A stretch of 64,000 nt of DNA from Phaeodactylibacter xiamenensis (GTDB lineage Bacteria; Bacteroidota; Bacteroidia; Chitinophagales; Saprospiraceae): NCBI RefSeq assembly GCF_000759025.1, contig NZ_JPOS01000084.1:1-64000 (forward strand), given 5' to 3'. Positions 15,599 to 24,846 of this stretch are shown here, in pieces. The stretch's first letter is position 1. Every line of letters starts with the position of its first letter. A model generated the notes under the pieces. The model searched no databases and was not told the DNA's origin. It worked only from the letters and a program-made list of their open reading frames with translations. The position numbers and the translations under genes are program-made.

Positions 15599-17629
15599 TT
15601 ATTTACGTACCTGCTGGTAGGTCAAAAAAGTTTCATAGGCCGTCCGCAGCCAGGAAAATGCCCTGGCCCGGCGCAATGCCGCCTTTCCCAGATCAGCTCC
15701 ATCAGCAAGCAAAACCTCTTCCATTCCTGCCCGGATTGCCCCTACGCTGCCGGCATCCACGCCGACCCCACCGTCTCTCACTACTTCAGGCATAGAGCTG
15801 TTGTTTCCAAAAAGTACAGGGGTGCCACAAAGCATGGCTTCCAAAGGAGGCAGGCCAAAACCTTCATAATGAGCTACATAACACAGGGCTACCGCACCGG
15901 AATACACCGTAGCAAGGTCCTCATCTGCCACATAACCTGTGAAGTGAATGGAAGAGGCATAAGGGTGCGCCTTATCGTAAAGGGTGCTTACCTTCCATCC
16001 GCGTTTTCCGCACACCACAAAGGTCAGGTCTTCATAGGCTCCTGTAGATTTAAGCTGCAGGAAAGCGGCGAGGGTGTTAGCAAGGTTTTTTCGTGGCTCT
16101 ATGGTTGAAAGGCTCACCAGGTAAGGCCCTTCAGGGATTTGGTACCGCTCCCGCACCTGATGTAAACGCTGTTCCGTTCTCACGGGGTGGAACAAATCAC
16201 CATTAGCAGCTTCGTATACAACCTTTATCCTGTCTTGTGGGATGGCATAGCTGGCCTGGACATCCCGACTGGTCGCTTCAGAAACAGCAATCAGGCAAGC
16301 CGCTTTTTTCTCCAGAAAGCGCATGCCTGCTTCTGACAGTTTTATATTGTGTTTTTCGTGAAACGCAGGATAAATAAGATGGGTCAAATCGTGAACTGTA
16401 CCAATAACCGGCAGTGTATAGGGTTTGATGAAAAAGTAATTCTGGGGTAAAGGGAGATGTATAAGGTCATAGTTCTGCATAATCCGCTGTTGGCTCGCTC
16501 TTGCCTTATACCGCCCCACCGCCCCCCTCACCCAGCTCAAAAAAGAACGGGCGGGCAACCGGGTATATATCCGCCTGAGCGGTTGATATATGAAAAGCGG
16601 GAGATTGTCAGCCAGCCATGCTTTAAGCCGCAGCAGGATATGCTCATATCCTGAAGGCTGATCGCTACGGTGCAGAGCTTCATCGGATAGCTTTTTTTCC
16701 GATTCACCTTCCCTTTTGGCTTCGGTGTTAATCAGGTCTATAACAGAACGCAGCGGCTTAATGCTATCCCCAATGAGACAATCGACTAGTAGCTTTTCGG
16801 GCAATTGCGATTGTAAAGCATTCAAAGCCTGCAAAAGCTCTACCTGATACCTGCGGACCCCATCCATAGTCGTATCCGCTAATTTATTGGCCTCCATAAG
16901 TACACGTACCGGCTGCATGGCAGGAGCCTCATTAGCCCCCCTACCGTAGCCAAACTCCTGTAGCGTCGATCCATGCAGTTCGCCAAACAGGGACTGCAGG
17001 TCTTCGGGCATCTCCTCCTTCCATGAACCAGCTTTGCCCTTGCGAAAGTTCTTCCGGGCAAGGGCTGCGACCTCCTCTTCCCGGGCCAGGAACGTAGTCC
17101 CACTTCCATACTGCGGCTGACCAAACTTCAGCTTCTCAAAGGTTGGCAGTCGCTCCCGGTTGGGGTCAGGAAGGTCTATTACTTTGCGGAGTTTTTCCAC
17201 CTCGCGAAGCGGGTCTTCGATTAAGTCTTCATAACGAATAACAACATCGGCCTCAGCCGTCCACTGCTTCACATTCTCGGACCAGCCACCGAAGTAACTG
17301 CCACCTAGCGCGAGCGTTGCTTCCAGAAGGTTGGTGTAGAAATCCGTGCCTGGTTCAATGATATCTTTTCGGTGGTGGGCCAAAGAAACAAGTGCATCCC
17401 GTCCGTCACGAACAAGGTATACCTTGGGTGCAGCACGGTGTTCCTCCGGCAACTGATCAGGCAGCAGGTGGGTTTTCACAAAGGGATAGGCGGCATAGTT
17501 CTCGTCCATCGGATAGTTGTCTTCCCGATGGAACGTACTTGATTCCAACCCGTAAACTTCAAACAGAATATTTCTAAAAAAGGTATTGCCCGAACGAGGG
17601 AATGAAGCCAGCCATATCATATTAAGCAA
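15599..17629 (-). CDS. Fusion protein: sulfotransferase domain + GT4-type glycosyltransferase domain
   Basis: A 676-residue protein with two catalytic domains in one uninterrupted frame. Residues 1-230 are a PAPS-dependent sulfotransferase: the 5'-phosphosulfate loop is FPRSGNTFFRN (residues 10-20), and the 3'-phosphate segment is VYLVRDGRDALVSLAHH with the expected Arg and Ser. Residues about 235-676 are a GT-B glycosyltransferase of the GT4 type: GTVHDLTHLIYP, LSTIEPRKNLANTL, and the EX7E-like HYEGFGLPPLEAM. The join (RGANEAPAMQPVRVL) looks like a linker, not an accidental read-through. The same protein probably transfers a sugar and sulfates the glycan. It is divergent from the glycosyltransferase at 17692 and upstream of the GT-C-like gene. 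Confidence 0.85.
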   Translation of the reverse strand: MLNMIWLASFPRSGNTFFRNILFEVYGLESSTFHREDNYPMDENYAAYPFVKTHLLPDQLPEEHRAAPKVYLVRDGRDALVSLAHHRKDIIEPGTDFYTNLLEATLALGGSYFGGWSENVKQWTAEADVVIRYEDLIEDPLREVEKLRKVIDLPDPNRERLPTFEKLKFGQPQYGSGTTFLAREEEVAALARKNFRKGKAGSWKEEMPEDLQSLFGELHGSTLQEFGYGRGANEAPAMQPVRVLMEANKLADTTMDGVRRYQVELLQALNALQSQLPEKLLVDCLIGDSIKPLRSVIDLINTEAKREGESEKKLSDEALHRSDQPSGYEHILLRLKAWLADNLPLFIYQPLRRIYTRLPARSFLSWVRGAVGRYKARASQQRIMQNYDLIHLPLPQNYFFIKPYTLPVIGTVHDLTHLIYPAFHEKHNIKLSEAGMRFLEKKAACLIAVSEATSRDVQASYAIPQDRIKVVYEAANGDLFHPVRTEQRLHQVRERYQIPEGPYLVSLSTIEPRKNLANTLAAFLQLKSTGAYEDLTFVVCGKRGWKVSTLYDKAHPYASSIHFTGYVADEDLATVYSGAVALCYVAHYEGFGLPPLEAMLCGTPVLFGNNSSMPEVVRDGGVGVDAGSVGAIRAGMEEVLLADGADLGKAALRRARAFSWLRTAYETFLTYQQVRK

Positions 17630-17691
17630 ATCTATTTCTGAGCCCTAAGTTAAAAAAGTTAAATTTATGCCCTGAAAAATCTGATAAATCT

Positions 17692-18711
17692 ATGGCTGAC
17701 AAACGCAGAGTACTATTTCACCGGACCTGGACGAAGCCCAATGGCGGCACGAGCGGTGGTCAGATGAAGGTACGTGATGCGTTCGTTCATTTCCAGGCTT
17801 CAGAGCGGTTTGAGCCCAAGGTTTACTTTCCCCCCTCAACGCTTTGGGTGGATAACCCTGGCAACGTCTGGCGCCCTTTCCGCCAACGGGGCATCGGAGA
17901 GTGGTCTATCCTTCCGGACGATGTACTCTTCTTCTCCGGCCACGACTGGAATATCCTCAACGATACGGAACGGCAACACCCGCCTGTCCCCATTCTCAAC
18001 ATCGCCCAACCGAGGCATACCAATCCGGCGGACAAAAGGCACGCTTTTCTAAAGCACCCGGCCATACGCATTGCCAAGAGTTCTGTCGGCAAAAAAATAC
18101 TGGAAGACCACGGCGTAAACGGCCCGGTGTTCCTGATACCCGATAGCATCGACTTTACTTTACTGCCTGAACCTAACTCCAAACCGGATTTGGACTTGTT
18201 GATCGTAGGGTTAAAAAACCCGGGGCTGGCCAAACGGCTGGAACAGCGCCTCAAACGCAAAAACCGCTGGCGGTGGCGCAAGTGGAAGATCAAAGTGCAA
18301 ACCCCTCCCCTGCTGCCTACCCGACAGGATTTCCTCCAACTGCTCAACCGGGCAAAGATCGTCGCTTATCTGCCGCTGGATGCCAGCCGGGGCGCAGAAG
18401 GGTTCTACCTGCCGGCCCTGGAAGGTATGTACCTGGAAAAGCTCGTCATCTGTCCCTATGCTGTTGGGAATATTGATTTTTGCATTCCCGAAAAGACCTG
18501 CATACAACCGGATTACAATGAAGAAGCCCTCATGGAAGCCATACTGCGGGCACTCCAAATGCCGGATAGCGAGCGGCAGCCTTTCCTACAGCAAGGCAAA
18601 GCCATCACAGCCAACCACGATATCAAAAAGGAGAAACAATCCATGTTGAACCTCCTGCATCAGGCCGATGAGCTCTGGGCAGATCAATCGCTTTTCCAAT
18701 ATGGACAATAG
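17692..18711 (+). CDS. Glycosyltransferase, GT-B fold (GT4-like, divergent)
   Basis: A 339-residue soluble protein. The N-terminal half starts VLFHRTWTKPNGGTSGGQMKV, a Gly-rich acceptor-side loop seen in GT-B enzymes. The C-terminal half has the donor-side pattern VAYLPLDASRGAEGFYLPALEGM, an E..G....P.LE motif equivalent to EX7E. It sits 62 bases from the divergent fusion gene, so the two share a control region, and overlaps the next gene (a sulfotransferase) by 11 bases, implying coupled translation. It is probably one step of the surface-glycan pathway; donor and acceptor unknown. Confidence 0.75.
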   Translation: MADKRRVLFHRTWTKPNGGTSGGQMKVRDAFVHFQASERFEPKVYFPPSTLWVDNPGNVWRPFRQRGIGEWSILPDDVLFFSGHDWNILNDTERQHPPVPILNIAQPRHTNPADKRHAFLKHPAIRIAKSSVGKKILEDHGVNGPVFLIPDSIDFTLLPEPNSKPDLDLLIVGLKNPGLAKRLEQRLKRKNRWRWRKWKIKVQTPPLLPTRQDFLQLLNRAKIVAYLPLDASRGAEGFYLPALEGMYLEKLVICPYAVGNIDFCIPEKTCIQPDYNEEALMEAILRALQMPDSERQPFLQQGKAITANHDIKKEKQSMLNLLHQADELWADQSLFQYGQ

Positions 18712-19522
18712 CACAGGTAAAAATATCATCCTCACGGGGCCACCACGCTCCGGCACAACGCTAAGCTGCTTCCTGCTTAATCAGTTGCCCAACACTATCA
18801 CGCTGCACGAGCCTATGAACCTGGGTATGTTCCAAAGCCAGGAACAGGGACTTGAGGAAACGCAGCAGTTTTTCGCAGCCATGCGGCAGAGCCTGCTCAC
18901 AGAGGGTAAGGCTTTGTCCAAAGTCAAAGCCGGCGCCATTCCTTCTAACCCTTTCGGGAAAGCGGAGGAGGGAAAACGAGCCAGCCTGGTAAAAAAAGAT
19001 TGGATACACTTTGAGAAACCCCTGCAGGAAGACTTCACGCTGGTGATTAAGCAAAATGCGCACTTTACCTTTTTGCTGGAGCCCCTCAACCTACTCTATC
19101 CGCTGTATACCATCATTCGCAATCCGGTCTCCACCATTGCCTCCTGGAATACCATTCAGGCGCCGGTATCCAAAGGCAACCTGACTGTGCTTAAAGGGCT
19201 GCGCCCCGCGCTGTTTGAAGAATTAGAGCGCATTCCGGACTTGCTGGACCGGCAGGTACGCCTGCTGCACGAACTTTACCTCCCTTACCTCCTGCTTCGG
19301 AAAGAACAGCTTATCCGCTATGAGGATATAGTGCAAAGCAATGGGGCGGAACTGGGTAAGATTGTGCCCTCAGCTGCCAATATTGACCACCCCCTTGAGA
19401 GTAAAAACCGTAACCAGCTGTACGACGAAAGCTTAAGGTCCGCTATTTTCGAGCGCCTGGTCCGGTTCGGAGGCTGTTATATGGACTACTACCATGAAGA
19501 ACAGCTGGCTCAAGCTATTTAA
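18701..19522 (+). CDS. PAPS-dependent sulfotransferase
   Basis: A 273-residue protein starting at the ATG at 18701, which overlaps the upstream glycosyltransferase stop by 11 bases. The 5'-phosphosulfate loop is ILTGPPRSGTTLSCFLLN (residues about 9-26), and the 3'-phosphate-binding segment is YTIIRNPVSTIASW with Arg and Ser as expected. It also has IRYEDIVQ, typical of the family near the C-terminus. It is clearly paralogous to the sulfotransferase at 26585-27484, sharing the P-loop style, the 'HEPMNLG/NEPIAWRG' segment and the 'ESKN' region. The predicted role is sulfation of a sugar of the exported glycan in the cytoplasm. The earlier in-frame start at 18668 would extend it deep into the neighbour and is not preferred. 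Confidence 0.85.
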   Translation: MDNSTGKNIILTGPPRSGTTLSCFLLNQLPNTITLHEPMNLGMFQSQEQGLEETQQFFAAMRQSLLTEGKALSKVKAGAIPSNPFGKAEEGKRASLVKKDWIHFEKPLQEDFTLVIKQNAHFTFLLEPLNLLYPLYTIIRNPVSTIASWNTIQAPVSKGNLTVLKGLRPALFEELERIPDLLDRQVRLLHELYLPYLLLRKEQLIRYEDIVQSNGAELGKIVPSAANIDHPLESKNRNQLYDESLRSAIFERLVRFGGCYMDYYHEEQLAQAI

Positions 19523-19646
19523 AGCTACAATGTGGTGCTAATATGGGGCGCCCTAAGGGAAGAAAGCCTGATATTCTACAGTGACTAAAGCTGTGTGGTT
19601 TTTTCTCTTTACTTTTACCCAGGCAAAATCAACTTAACAATTTATT

Positions 19647-22199
19647 GTGATGCTCAACCGGACAGCAACGTATCTGCGAAAAGCGAACAATACTCTCACG
19701 GCAGATATCAACCTTTCTGAGTTTTTGAATATCTTAATACCGCTTGCCGCCGCAGGTGTCGCGGTCCATTTGTTCAAACTGGAGGGCTCAACCGGACTGT
19801 CAGCATTAATGCCGTTTATTATTGGTGGGTTCGCTATTCATATCGTTCTTCCCATCCGCTACAAATTGCCGTTTTTCTTTTCTCTCTGCATTGCAGCGCT
19901 GTTCATTATACTGGGAGCAGAGACGAGCATTTGGATTTTAGCGCTTGGCATGGGGCTTTTTGGGGTCACGCAGATGCCAGTATCACTGAAAACCAAACAA
20001 TATACCATCCTGGCGTGCACCGCGATAATCGCAATGCTGTTTTTGAATGGGGTATTTCCTAATAAGGTCATTCCTGTACTTGGTGGTATTTTTATGTTTC
20101 GCATGATTGCTTTTCTGCATGAAATGAAGCATCAGAAACAGCCCAGGAGCATATGGATGCAGCTCAGTTATTTCTTTTTGCTGCCCAACCTGATCTTCTT
20201 TATTTTCCCGGTTGTAGACTACAAAGTGTTTACGGACAGTTACTACCGTAAACCAGCATATGCAACTTACCAGAAGGGTATTATATGGATCGCCAACGGG
20301 CTCTTGCATTTGTTCCTGTACCGGATTATCTACTATTATTTCATACCGCCCCCCTCTTCCATAGCTACAGTCTATGATTTGCTGCTGTTTTTAGTAGCAA
20401 GTTATGCGCTGATTGTACGCCTTGCCGGGATCTTCCACTTTTCAGCAGGTGTGATTTGCCTTTTTGGATTTGACCTGCCTCCGACTTTTCAACACTACTT
20501 TTTTGCCCAAAACTTTAGTGATCTTTGGCGCAGGATTAATATTTACTGGCGGGATTTCGTCATGAAAGTTTTTTACTACCCTATTTTTTTTAAAATCAAG
20601 CACATAGGGACGGCCCCTGCAATTATTGCAACCATTCTTATTGTTTTCTTTATCAACTGGTTTTTGCACGGATATCAGTGGTTCTGGATTCGGGGCAGTT
20701 TCCCCCTCACCATTCAGGATGCTGTTTTCTGGGGGGTATTCGGTATTGTTGTAGCGATCAACGCAGCCATGCAAGTTGCGCGCCGCCCGAAAAGAATAAA
20801 CCATCTCGTTTTCTCGCCTTTACATGCAGCAAAAGTAGCTCTGTCAGTAATTGGGACTTTTATGTTCATTGCACTGCTGTGGTCTTTTTGGACCACTAAT
20901 GATATACGGCAGTGGGCAGAAATGATGCTCCTATTCACCACCGTCTCTGTCAGACAGGCTTTAACAATTGTATTGGGAATTGCAGTTTTAACGGGAATTG
21001 GCATTGGTATCCAATACCTTTATTTCAAAATTCCGAAGGGCACTTCCTGGTTTTACTGGCCACCCCGATTCAAGCTTCAGTTTATCACGGCAATGCTGGT
21101 GCTGGGATGTATATTTGCTTTTCCGGGAATTAATCAGCGCATACAGGGCACACTAAACTTCGACATGGCGCCCGTGCTGGAAACCAGGCTTAATGCTGCA
21201 GACCAGGAAAACATGTTCAAAGGGTATTACGAAACACTACTGCCAAATCAAAGCCTCATGGGAAGCCCGCTGGATGAAATCAACCGGGAGAAACCTGATA
21301 ACTGGAAAAATCTCTCTGAGACCACTTTTTATACCCCTACTAATGATATTTTCCTGAAGCGAATCACACCCAATCTGGATACTACGCTCAAAATGGCCCC
21401 CTTTAAAACGAATAGCGCAGGATTCCGTGATGATGAATTTACCGTGGACCAAAGTCCCGGGAACCTTAGAATAGCTTTGAACGGAGGCTCTATCGAAATG
21501 GGGGCAGGCGTACCGAATGAACAGATTTTCGCTTCCATTGTAGAATCCAAACTGAATACTGAAAAGCCATTCGCTGATTTGGGATGGGACACTGCCGACC
21601 TTCTTAATTTTTCCATGCCAGATAACCACATGCCCCAGCAAATTGGGACCACAGACCGGCTCATCCCCAGATACCAGCCAGATATTGTGATTTATACGGC
21701 TCACCACCGGGAGCGCCTGCGCCTCATACGAAACCTTAAGATTCTGGGAACCAGGAATGTAAAAACCGGATATCCCTACCTGCAAGAAATACTGCAGGAG
21801 TTGTCGAATACACCCGAGCCGAAACAGCAACAGGCTCAAGAGTTGGCAGATGCTGTCATCAAATGGGGGCTGGAGACCTTCCGGGACTCCTGCCAGGCAA
21901 TGGGGGCTATCCCTGTTTGGGTATATATTCCGGTATTAAACCGCAATCTTGACCTGGAGGAGAAAGATGAACTGATGGCAATGGCCAGAGAAGTAGGTAT
22001 CATCACCCTTGACCTCTCGCAAGTGTTTCAAAATGCAGAAGGCGTCAGTCCCATTGATTTATGCCTGGCGGAATGGGACCGGCACTTTAGCCCGTTGGCA
22101 CACGGTATGGTTGGTGATGCACTTTATCAGGCACTGGTGGAGTCAGAGCAACTGCGCTCAACGCTGCGTAACCTTGCCGAAGAAAGAAACATCGATTAG
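19647..22199 (+). CDS. MBOAT acyltransferase fused to an SGNH-hydrolase-like domain
   Basis: An 850-residue protein. Residues about 25-500 contain around 12 membrane helices with MBOAT features: LWRRINIYWRDF (293-304) and the invariant active-site histidine in NWFLHGYQWFW (His341). Residues about 590-850 form a soluble SGNH-like domain: block I is GGSIEMGAG with Ser615, and the C-terminal block is EWDRHFSPLAHG with Asp811 and His813. MBOAT proteins paired with SGNH domains O-acetylate polysaccharides such as alginate or peptidoglycan, moving the acyl group across the membrane. Here it would acylate the glycan made by the neighbouring enzymes. Block I has GGS rather than the usual GDS. Its last 42 bases overlap the GT8 gene on the other strand. 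Confidence 0.82.
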   Translation: MMLNRTATYLRKANNTLTADINLSEFLNILIPLAAAGVAVHLFKLEGSTGLSALMPFIIGGFAIHIVLPIRYKLPFFFSLCIAALFIILGAETSIWILALGMGLFGVTQMPVSLKTKQYTILACTAIIAMLFLNGVFPNKVIPVLGGIFMFRMIAFLHEMKHQKQPRSIWMQLSYFFLLPNLIFFIFPVVDYKVFTDSYYRKPAYATYQKGIIWIANGLLHLFLYRIIYYYFIPPPSSIATVYDLLLFLVASYALIVRLAGIFHFSAGVICLFGFDLPPTFQHYFFAQNFSDLWRRINIYWRDFVMKVFYYPIFFKIKHIGTAPAIIATILIVFFINWFLHGYQWFWIRGSFPLTIQDAVFWGVFGIVVAINAAMQVARRPKRINHLVFSPLHAAKVALSVIGTFMFIALLWSFWTTNDIRQWAEMMLLFTTVSVRQALTIVLGIAVLTGIGIGIQYLYFKIPKGTSWFYWPPRFKLQFITAMLVLGCIFAFPGINQRIQGTLNFDMAPVLETRLNAADQENMFKGYYETLLPNQSLMGSPLDEINREKPDNWKNLSETTFYTPTNDIFLKRITPNLDTTLKMAPFKTNSAGFRDDEFTVDQSPGNLRIALNGGSIEMGAGVPNEQIFASIVESKLNTEKPFADLGWDTADLLNFSMPDNHMPQQIGTTDRLIPRYQPDIVIYTAHHRERLRLIRNLKILGTRNVKTGYPYLQEILQELSNTPEPKQQQAQELADAVIKWGLETFRDSCQAMGAIPVWVYIPVLNRNLDLEEKDELMAMAREVGIITLDLSQVFQNAEGVSPIDLCLAEWDRHFSPLAHGMVGDALYQALVESEQLRSTLRNLAEERNID

Positions 22200-23090
22200 T
22201 CCTTCCTCCATCTGCTTAACAAATGTGAAGTAGTCTTGGTAGGCGTCCATCCACTTGAGCATAGCTTCGTAAAAAAGCGGCTGTTTGGTAAGATTGTTTT
22301 CCATTTGCATATGCTTCCAGGGGTTTTTCTTACCTGAATAATGCACCAGTTTGGCAGTATCCAGCGTGTCCCCCTCCCGATCCTTAATGATATCCGCCAA
22401 TCCTAACCTGAAGTTATAAGTGCCGGGCAGCGCATGATAATCCTTTCGGAAATACATGTTGAGCAGGTACTGGTCCGTTGAGGGGCGCTTTAGGCTTTTA
22501 TACAAATCAGGGTTGACCAGCTTCAGCAATTCTTTATAGGTCTTTTTATTCACCCATTCATCTGTAAAAAACATGATACCGGCGTTGAAAGTACGGTACC
22601 AGAAGTGGTCTTCCTCCGTTGGAGCCTGTGCTACCTGGAAAGTAGTGCCGTCTTTAGCCTTCCCCAGATAAGTAGCCCGGTCCGGCACACACATCATGGG
22701 GTACTCAAGGTCCATAAGCTCCCCAAAATCACCCTGGATCAGGACATCGCTATCAATATACATGTAGCGTTTATACCCTTCGAGCATGAACAGGTTTAAA
22801 GAATAAAAAACCATTTTTTTATGTGCTAAATCTCTCCGAACAGCCACAACTTTGTCAATAGCCTGAAGCAGATCTTCCCGGGGCGCCGCAAATTGCACAT
22901 TAGGGAAACGCTCCAAAAGGCTTTTTTCTGAATCGGATAAACCATAGCCATAGATGATGATATCTCCGTCGAACCACTTATTATACTTGAAGAAAGTATA
23001 CAACATGACCAATGTCCCGGGAATGAAATCTGATGTGGTAATGGTAATCAGACAGTGAGGCTTTTTCTCAGGCTTTGACCAAAATGCCAT
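22158..23090 (-). CDS. GT8-family glycosyltransferase
   Basis: A 310-residue GT-A enzyme. The N-terminal strand is CLITITTSDFIPGTLVML, the metal- and nucleotide-binding DxD is in YMYIDSDVLIQGDF, and the late motif LVHYSGKKNPWKH is the H-x-x-G-x-x-K-P-W signature of GT8 (LgtC/glycogenin type). These enzymes are retaining and use UDP-Glc, UDP-Gal or UDP-GlcNAc. It is paralogous along its whole length to 25661-26539. It is the last gene of a leftward run (27484 to 22158) that carries the ABC exporter, 43 bases after the ATPase. Its 3' end overlaps the converging MBOAT gene by 42 bases. Confidence 0.88.
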   Translation of the reverse strand: MAFWSKPEKKPHCLITITTSDFIPGTLVMLYTFFKYNKWFDGDIIIYGYGLSDSEKSLLERFPNVQFAAPREDLLQAIDKVVAVRRDLAHKKMVFYSLNLFMLEGYKRYMYIDSDVLIQGDFGELMDLEYPMMCVPDRATYLGKAKDGTTFQVAQAPTEEDHFWYRTFNAGIMFFTDEWVNKKTYKELLKLVNPDLYKSLKRPSTDQYLLNMYFRKDYHALPGTYNFRLGLADIIKDREGDTLDTAKLVHYSGKKNPWKHMQMENNLTKQPLFYEAMLKWMDAYQDYFTFVKQMEEGLIDVSFFGKVTQR

Positions 23091-23133
23091 TTCGATTTTG
23101 TTTTGAAGAGTTATTCCGACCGGAAAGAATTAG

Positions 23134-23964
23134 TTACATTTCGAAGTGCCGGATCTTTTTAAGCTTCATCTCCTTGACCCGCTCAGTCATATCATCGCCA
23201 ACGATATCATTGATGTAATACTCTAATGCGTCTTTAGCATCGTGAGCGTCCTGTATTAATTTCCCGCTCCGCATGACTAAGACTCGATTAGCCAGCGCCA
23301 TTACTTTACGGATACGGTTCGTAACGTAGAGGACGGCACGCTCTTTTTCTTGTACATATTCTCCTAAATGCTCGTAACACTTGGTTTTAAAGAGGCTGTC
23401 CCCCACTGCCAGGGCTTCATCAATAATAAACAGATCCGGCTCCGTAGCGATAGCCACTGAATAAGAAAGCCGGGCCCGCATACCGGAAGAGTAGTTCCCC
23501 ACCGGTGTATCAAGTGCATACTCCAATTCAGAAAAGTCGATGATAAAGTCCAGCTTTCGCTTCAGTTCTGCTTCCGTCATACCGAAAATAGCCGCTTTCA
23601 GCTTCATATTTTCAAGACCCGTAAACTCATTACGCAAGCCAACATTGAGTGCAAAAATGGGCGTTACTTTTAATCCTTGCCGGTACTTAATCTCTCCGGA
23701 TGTTGGCTGGTAAATCCCGGCAATTATCCGCATAAGGGTGGTCTTGCCTGAACCGTTCGCCCCAATTACTGCAATAATCTCACCTGGCTTGACCTTAAAG
23801 GAGACCTCATGGGTGGCCCAAAATTCTTCCGGGCGCAACTGCGTCGTTATCGGCAAGCCGACAGTTTGGCGGGCAACATCTTTTATGCCATAAAAAAGGC
23901 TTCGCTTCAGTCTGCGGCAAAACTTTTTAGAGACATGGTTTATTTCTAACAGGTGCTCATCCAT
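23134..23964 (-). CDS. ABC transporter ATPase, polysaccharide export (Wzt/TagH-like) with altered H-loop
   Basis: A 276-residue nucleotide-binding subunit: Walker A GANGSGKTT (68-76), signature NYSSGMRARL (158-166) and Walker B LFIIDEA with Glu183. The long N-terminal stretch before Walker A (FYGIKDVARQ...LRPEEFWATHEVS) is typical of Wzt/TagH/RfbE exporters of O-antigen and teichoic acids. It lies 14 bases after the matching permease, so the two form one transporter. The odd feature is the switch (H-loop) position. Family members read V-S-H-D or V-S-H-N; here the sequence is LYVTNRIRK, with Asn216 where the histidine should be. There is no extra C-terminal sugar-binding domain as in some Wzt proteins. 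Confidence 0.88.
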   Translation of the reverse strand: MDEHLLEINHVSKKFCRRLKRSLFYGIKDVARQTVGLPITTQLRPEEFWATHEVSFKVKPGEIIAVIGANGSGKTTLMRIIAGIYQPTSGEIKYRQGLKVTPIFALNVGLRNEFTGLENMKLKAAIFGMTEAELKRKLDFIIDFSELEYALDTPVGNYSSGMRARLSYSVAIATEPDLFIIDEALAVGDSLFKTKCYEHLGEYVQEKERAVLYVTNRIRKVMALANRVLVMRSGKLIQDAHDAKDALEYYINDIVGDDMTERVKEMKLKKIRHFEM

Positions 23965-23978
23965 ATGCTTTGGTTCAA

Positions 23979-24773
23979 TTAATTATTGATGAGGCGTTCC
24001 AGTACAATGGAGCTTGATTTCAACAGGAACCGGAATGAAAGTGCCATAAGAATAAAGCTAATACCGGAAAAAACAAGGTATTGCAAGGGCATATAAAAAG
24101 TGCCGCTGGTAAGTAAGTCCCTGCTGAAACCAATAAGATAAGTCAGTGGATTGTAATTGACAATAACTTCCAACCAGTTGGAGGTGATCTTAGGGGTGTA
24201 CACAATTGGCGTTAAAAACATCAATAGCTTCATCCCTTCATCAATAAGGTTGGCCACATCTACCATAATAATCCGAAAAATAGCGACCACCATGCCTAAG
24301 GCCATACCGAGCATTAGAAGCGGGACCAAGGAAATCGGGAAAAGCAGTGCCAGTGCAGAAAAACGTACCCCAAATGCCAGTAAGACAATAATATTGACTA
24401 CAAAAGGGATGATGAAATTAATCAGATGAACCACTATTTTTTGCATGAGCAATGGCTCGAAAGGCACCTCGGACATAATCAACATACGCCCGTTCTTCGT
24501 CAATAAATTGCTCGTGGACTTGTAGGCTTCCAGGAAAAAGCCCCAAATCGACGTGCTGAGCAAAACATAGGCCGGGTATGGAATATCTGTTTCTCCAGGG
24601 TTAACGACTCCAGCTCCGTTTAGGACCACCCAAATAATCACAGCAAGAATGGGCAGAATAAACATCCATGCCATCCCCAAAAAGGATTTTTTGTACATCC
24701 CTATGATTTCCACCTGCGTCAGTTGTTTGACCAGGTACCACCAGGATCTTATGCTCCTAAAAAACTTCCACAT
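23979..24773 (-). CDS. ABC-2 type permease, polysaccharide export (Wzm-like)
   Basis: A 264-residue integral membrane protein with six hydrophobic segments and the start LVKQLTQVEIIGMYKKSFLGMAW, typical of Wzm/TagG permeases (an amphipathic coupling region before TM1). It pairs with the ATPase 14 bases downstream. Together they should flip a complete, lipid-linked glycan across the inner membrane. That implies the locus makes its polymer by the ABC-dependent route and needs no Wzy polymerase. Confidence 0.88.
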   Translation of the reverse strand: MWKFFRSIRSWWYLVKQLTQVEIIGMYKKSFLGMAWMFILPILAVIIWVVLNGAGVVNPGETDIPYPAYVLLSTSIWGFFLEAYKSTSNLLTKNGRMLIMSEVPFEPLLMQKIVVHLINFIIPFVVNIIVLLAFGVRFSALALLFPISLVPLLMLGMALGMVVAIFRIIMVDVANLIDEGMKLLMFLTPIVYTPKITSNWLEVIVNYNPLTYLIGFSRDLLTSGTFYMPLQYLVFSGISFILMALSFRFLLKSSSIVLERLINN

Positions 24774-24846
24774 CGCAATTTGCTTTCCGGTTATTCAACG
24801 CGTTAAAGGAAACAGGCTGACTTTACTTCAACAAAGATAGTATAGT

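Noticed and set aside
21237-21839. Leftward frame of 200 codons against the MBOAT-SGNH gene
   Set aside because: Antisense to a well-supported SGNH-like domain with conserved Ser, Asp and His; a shadow.
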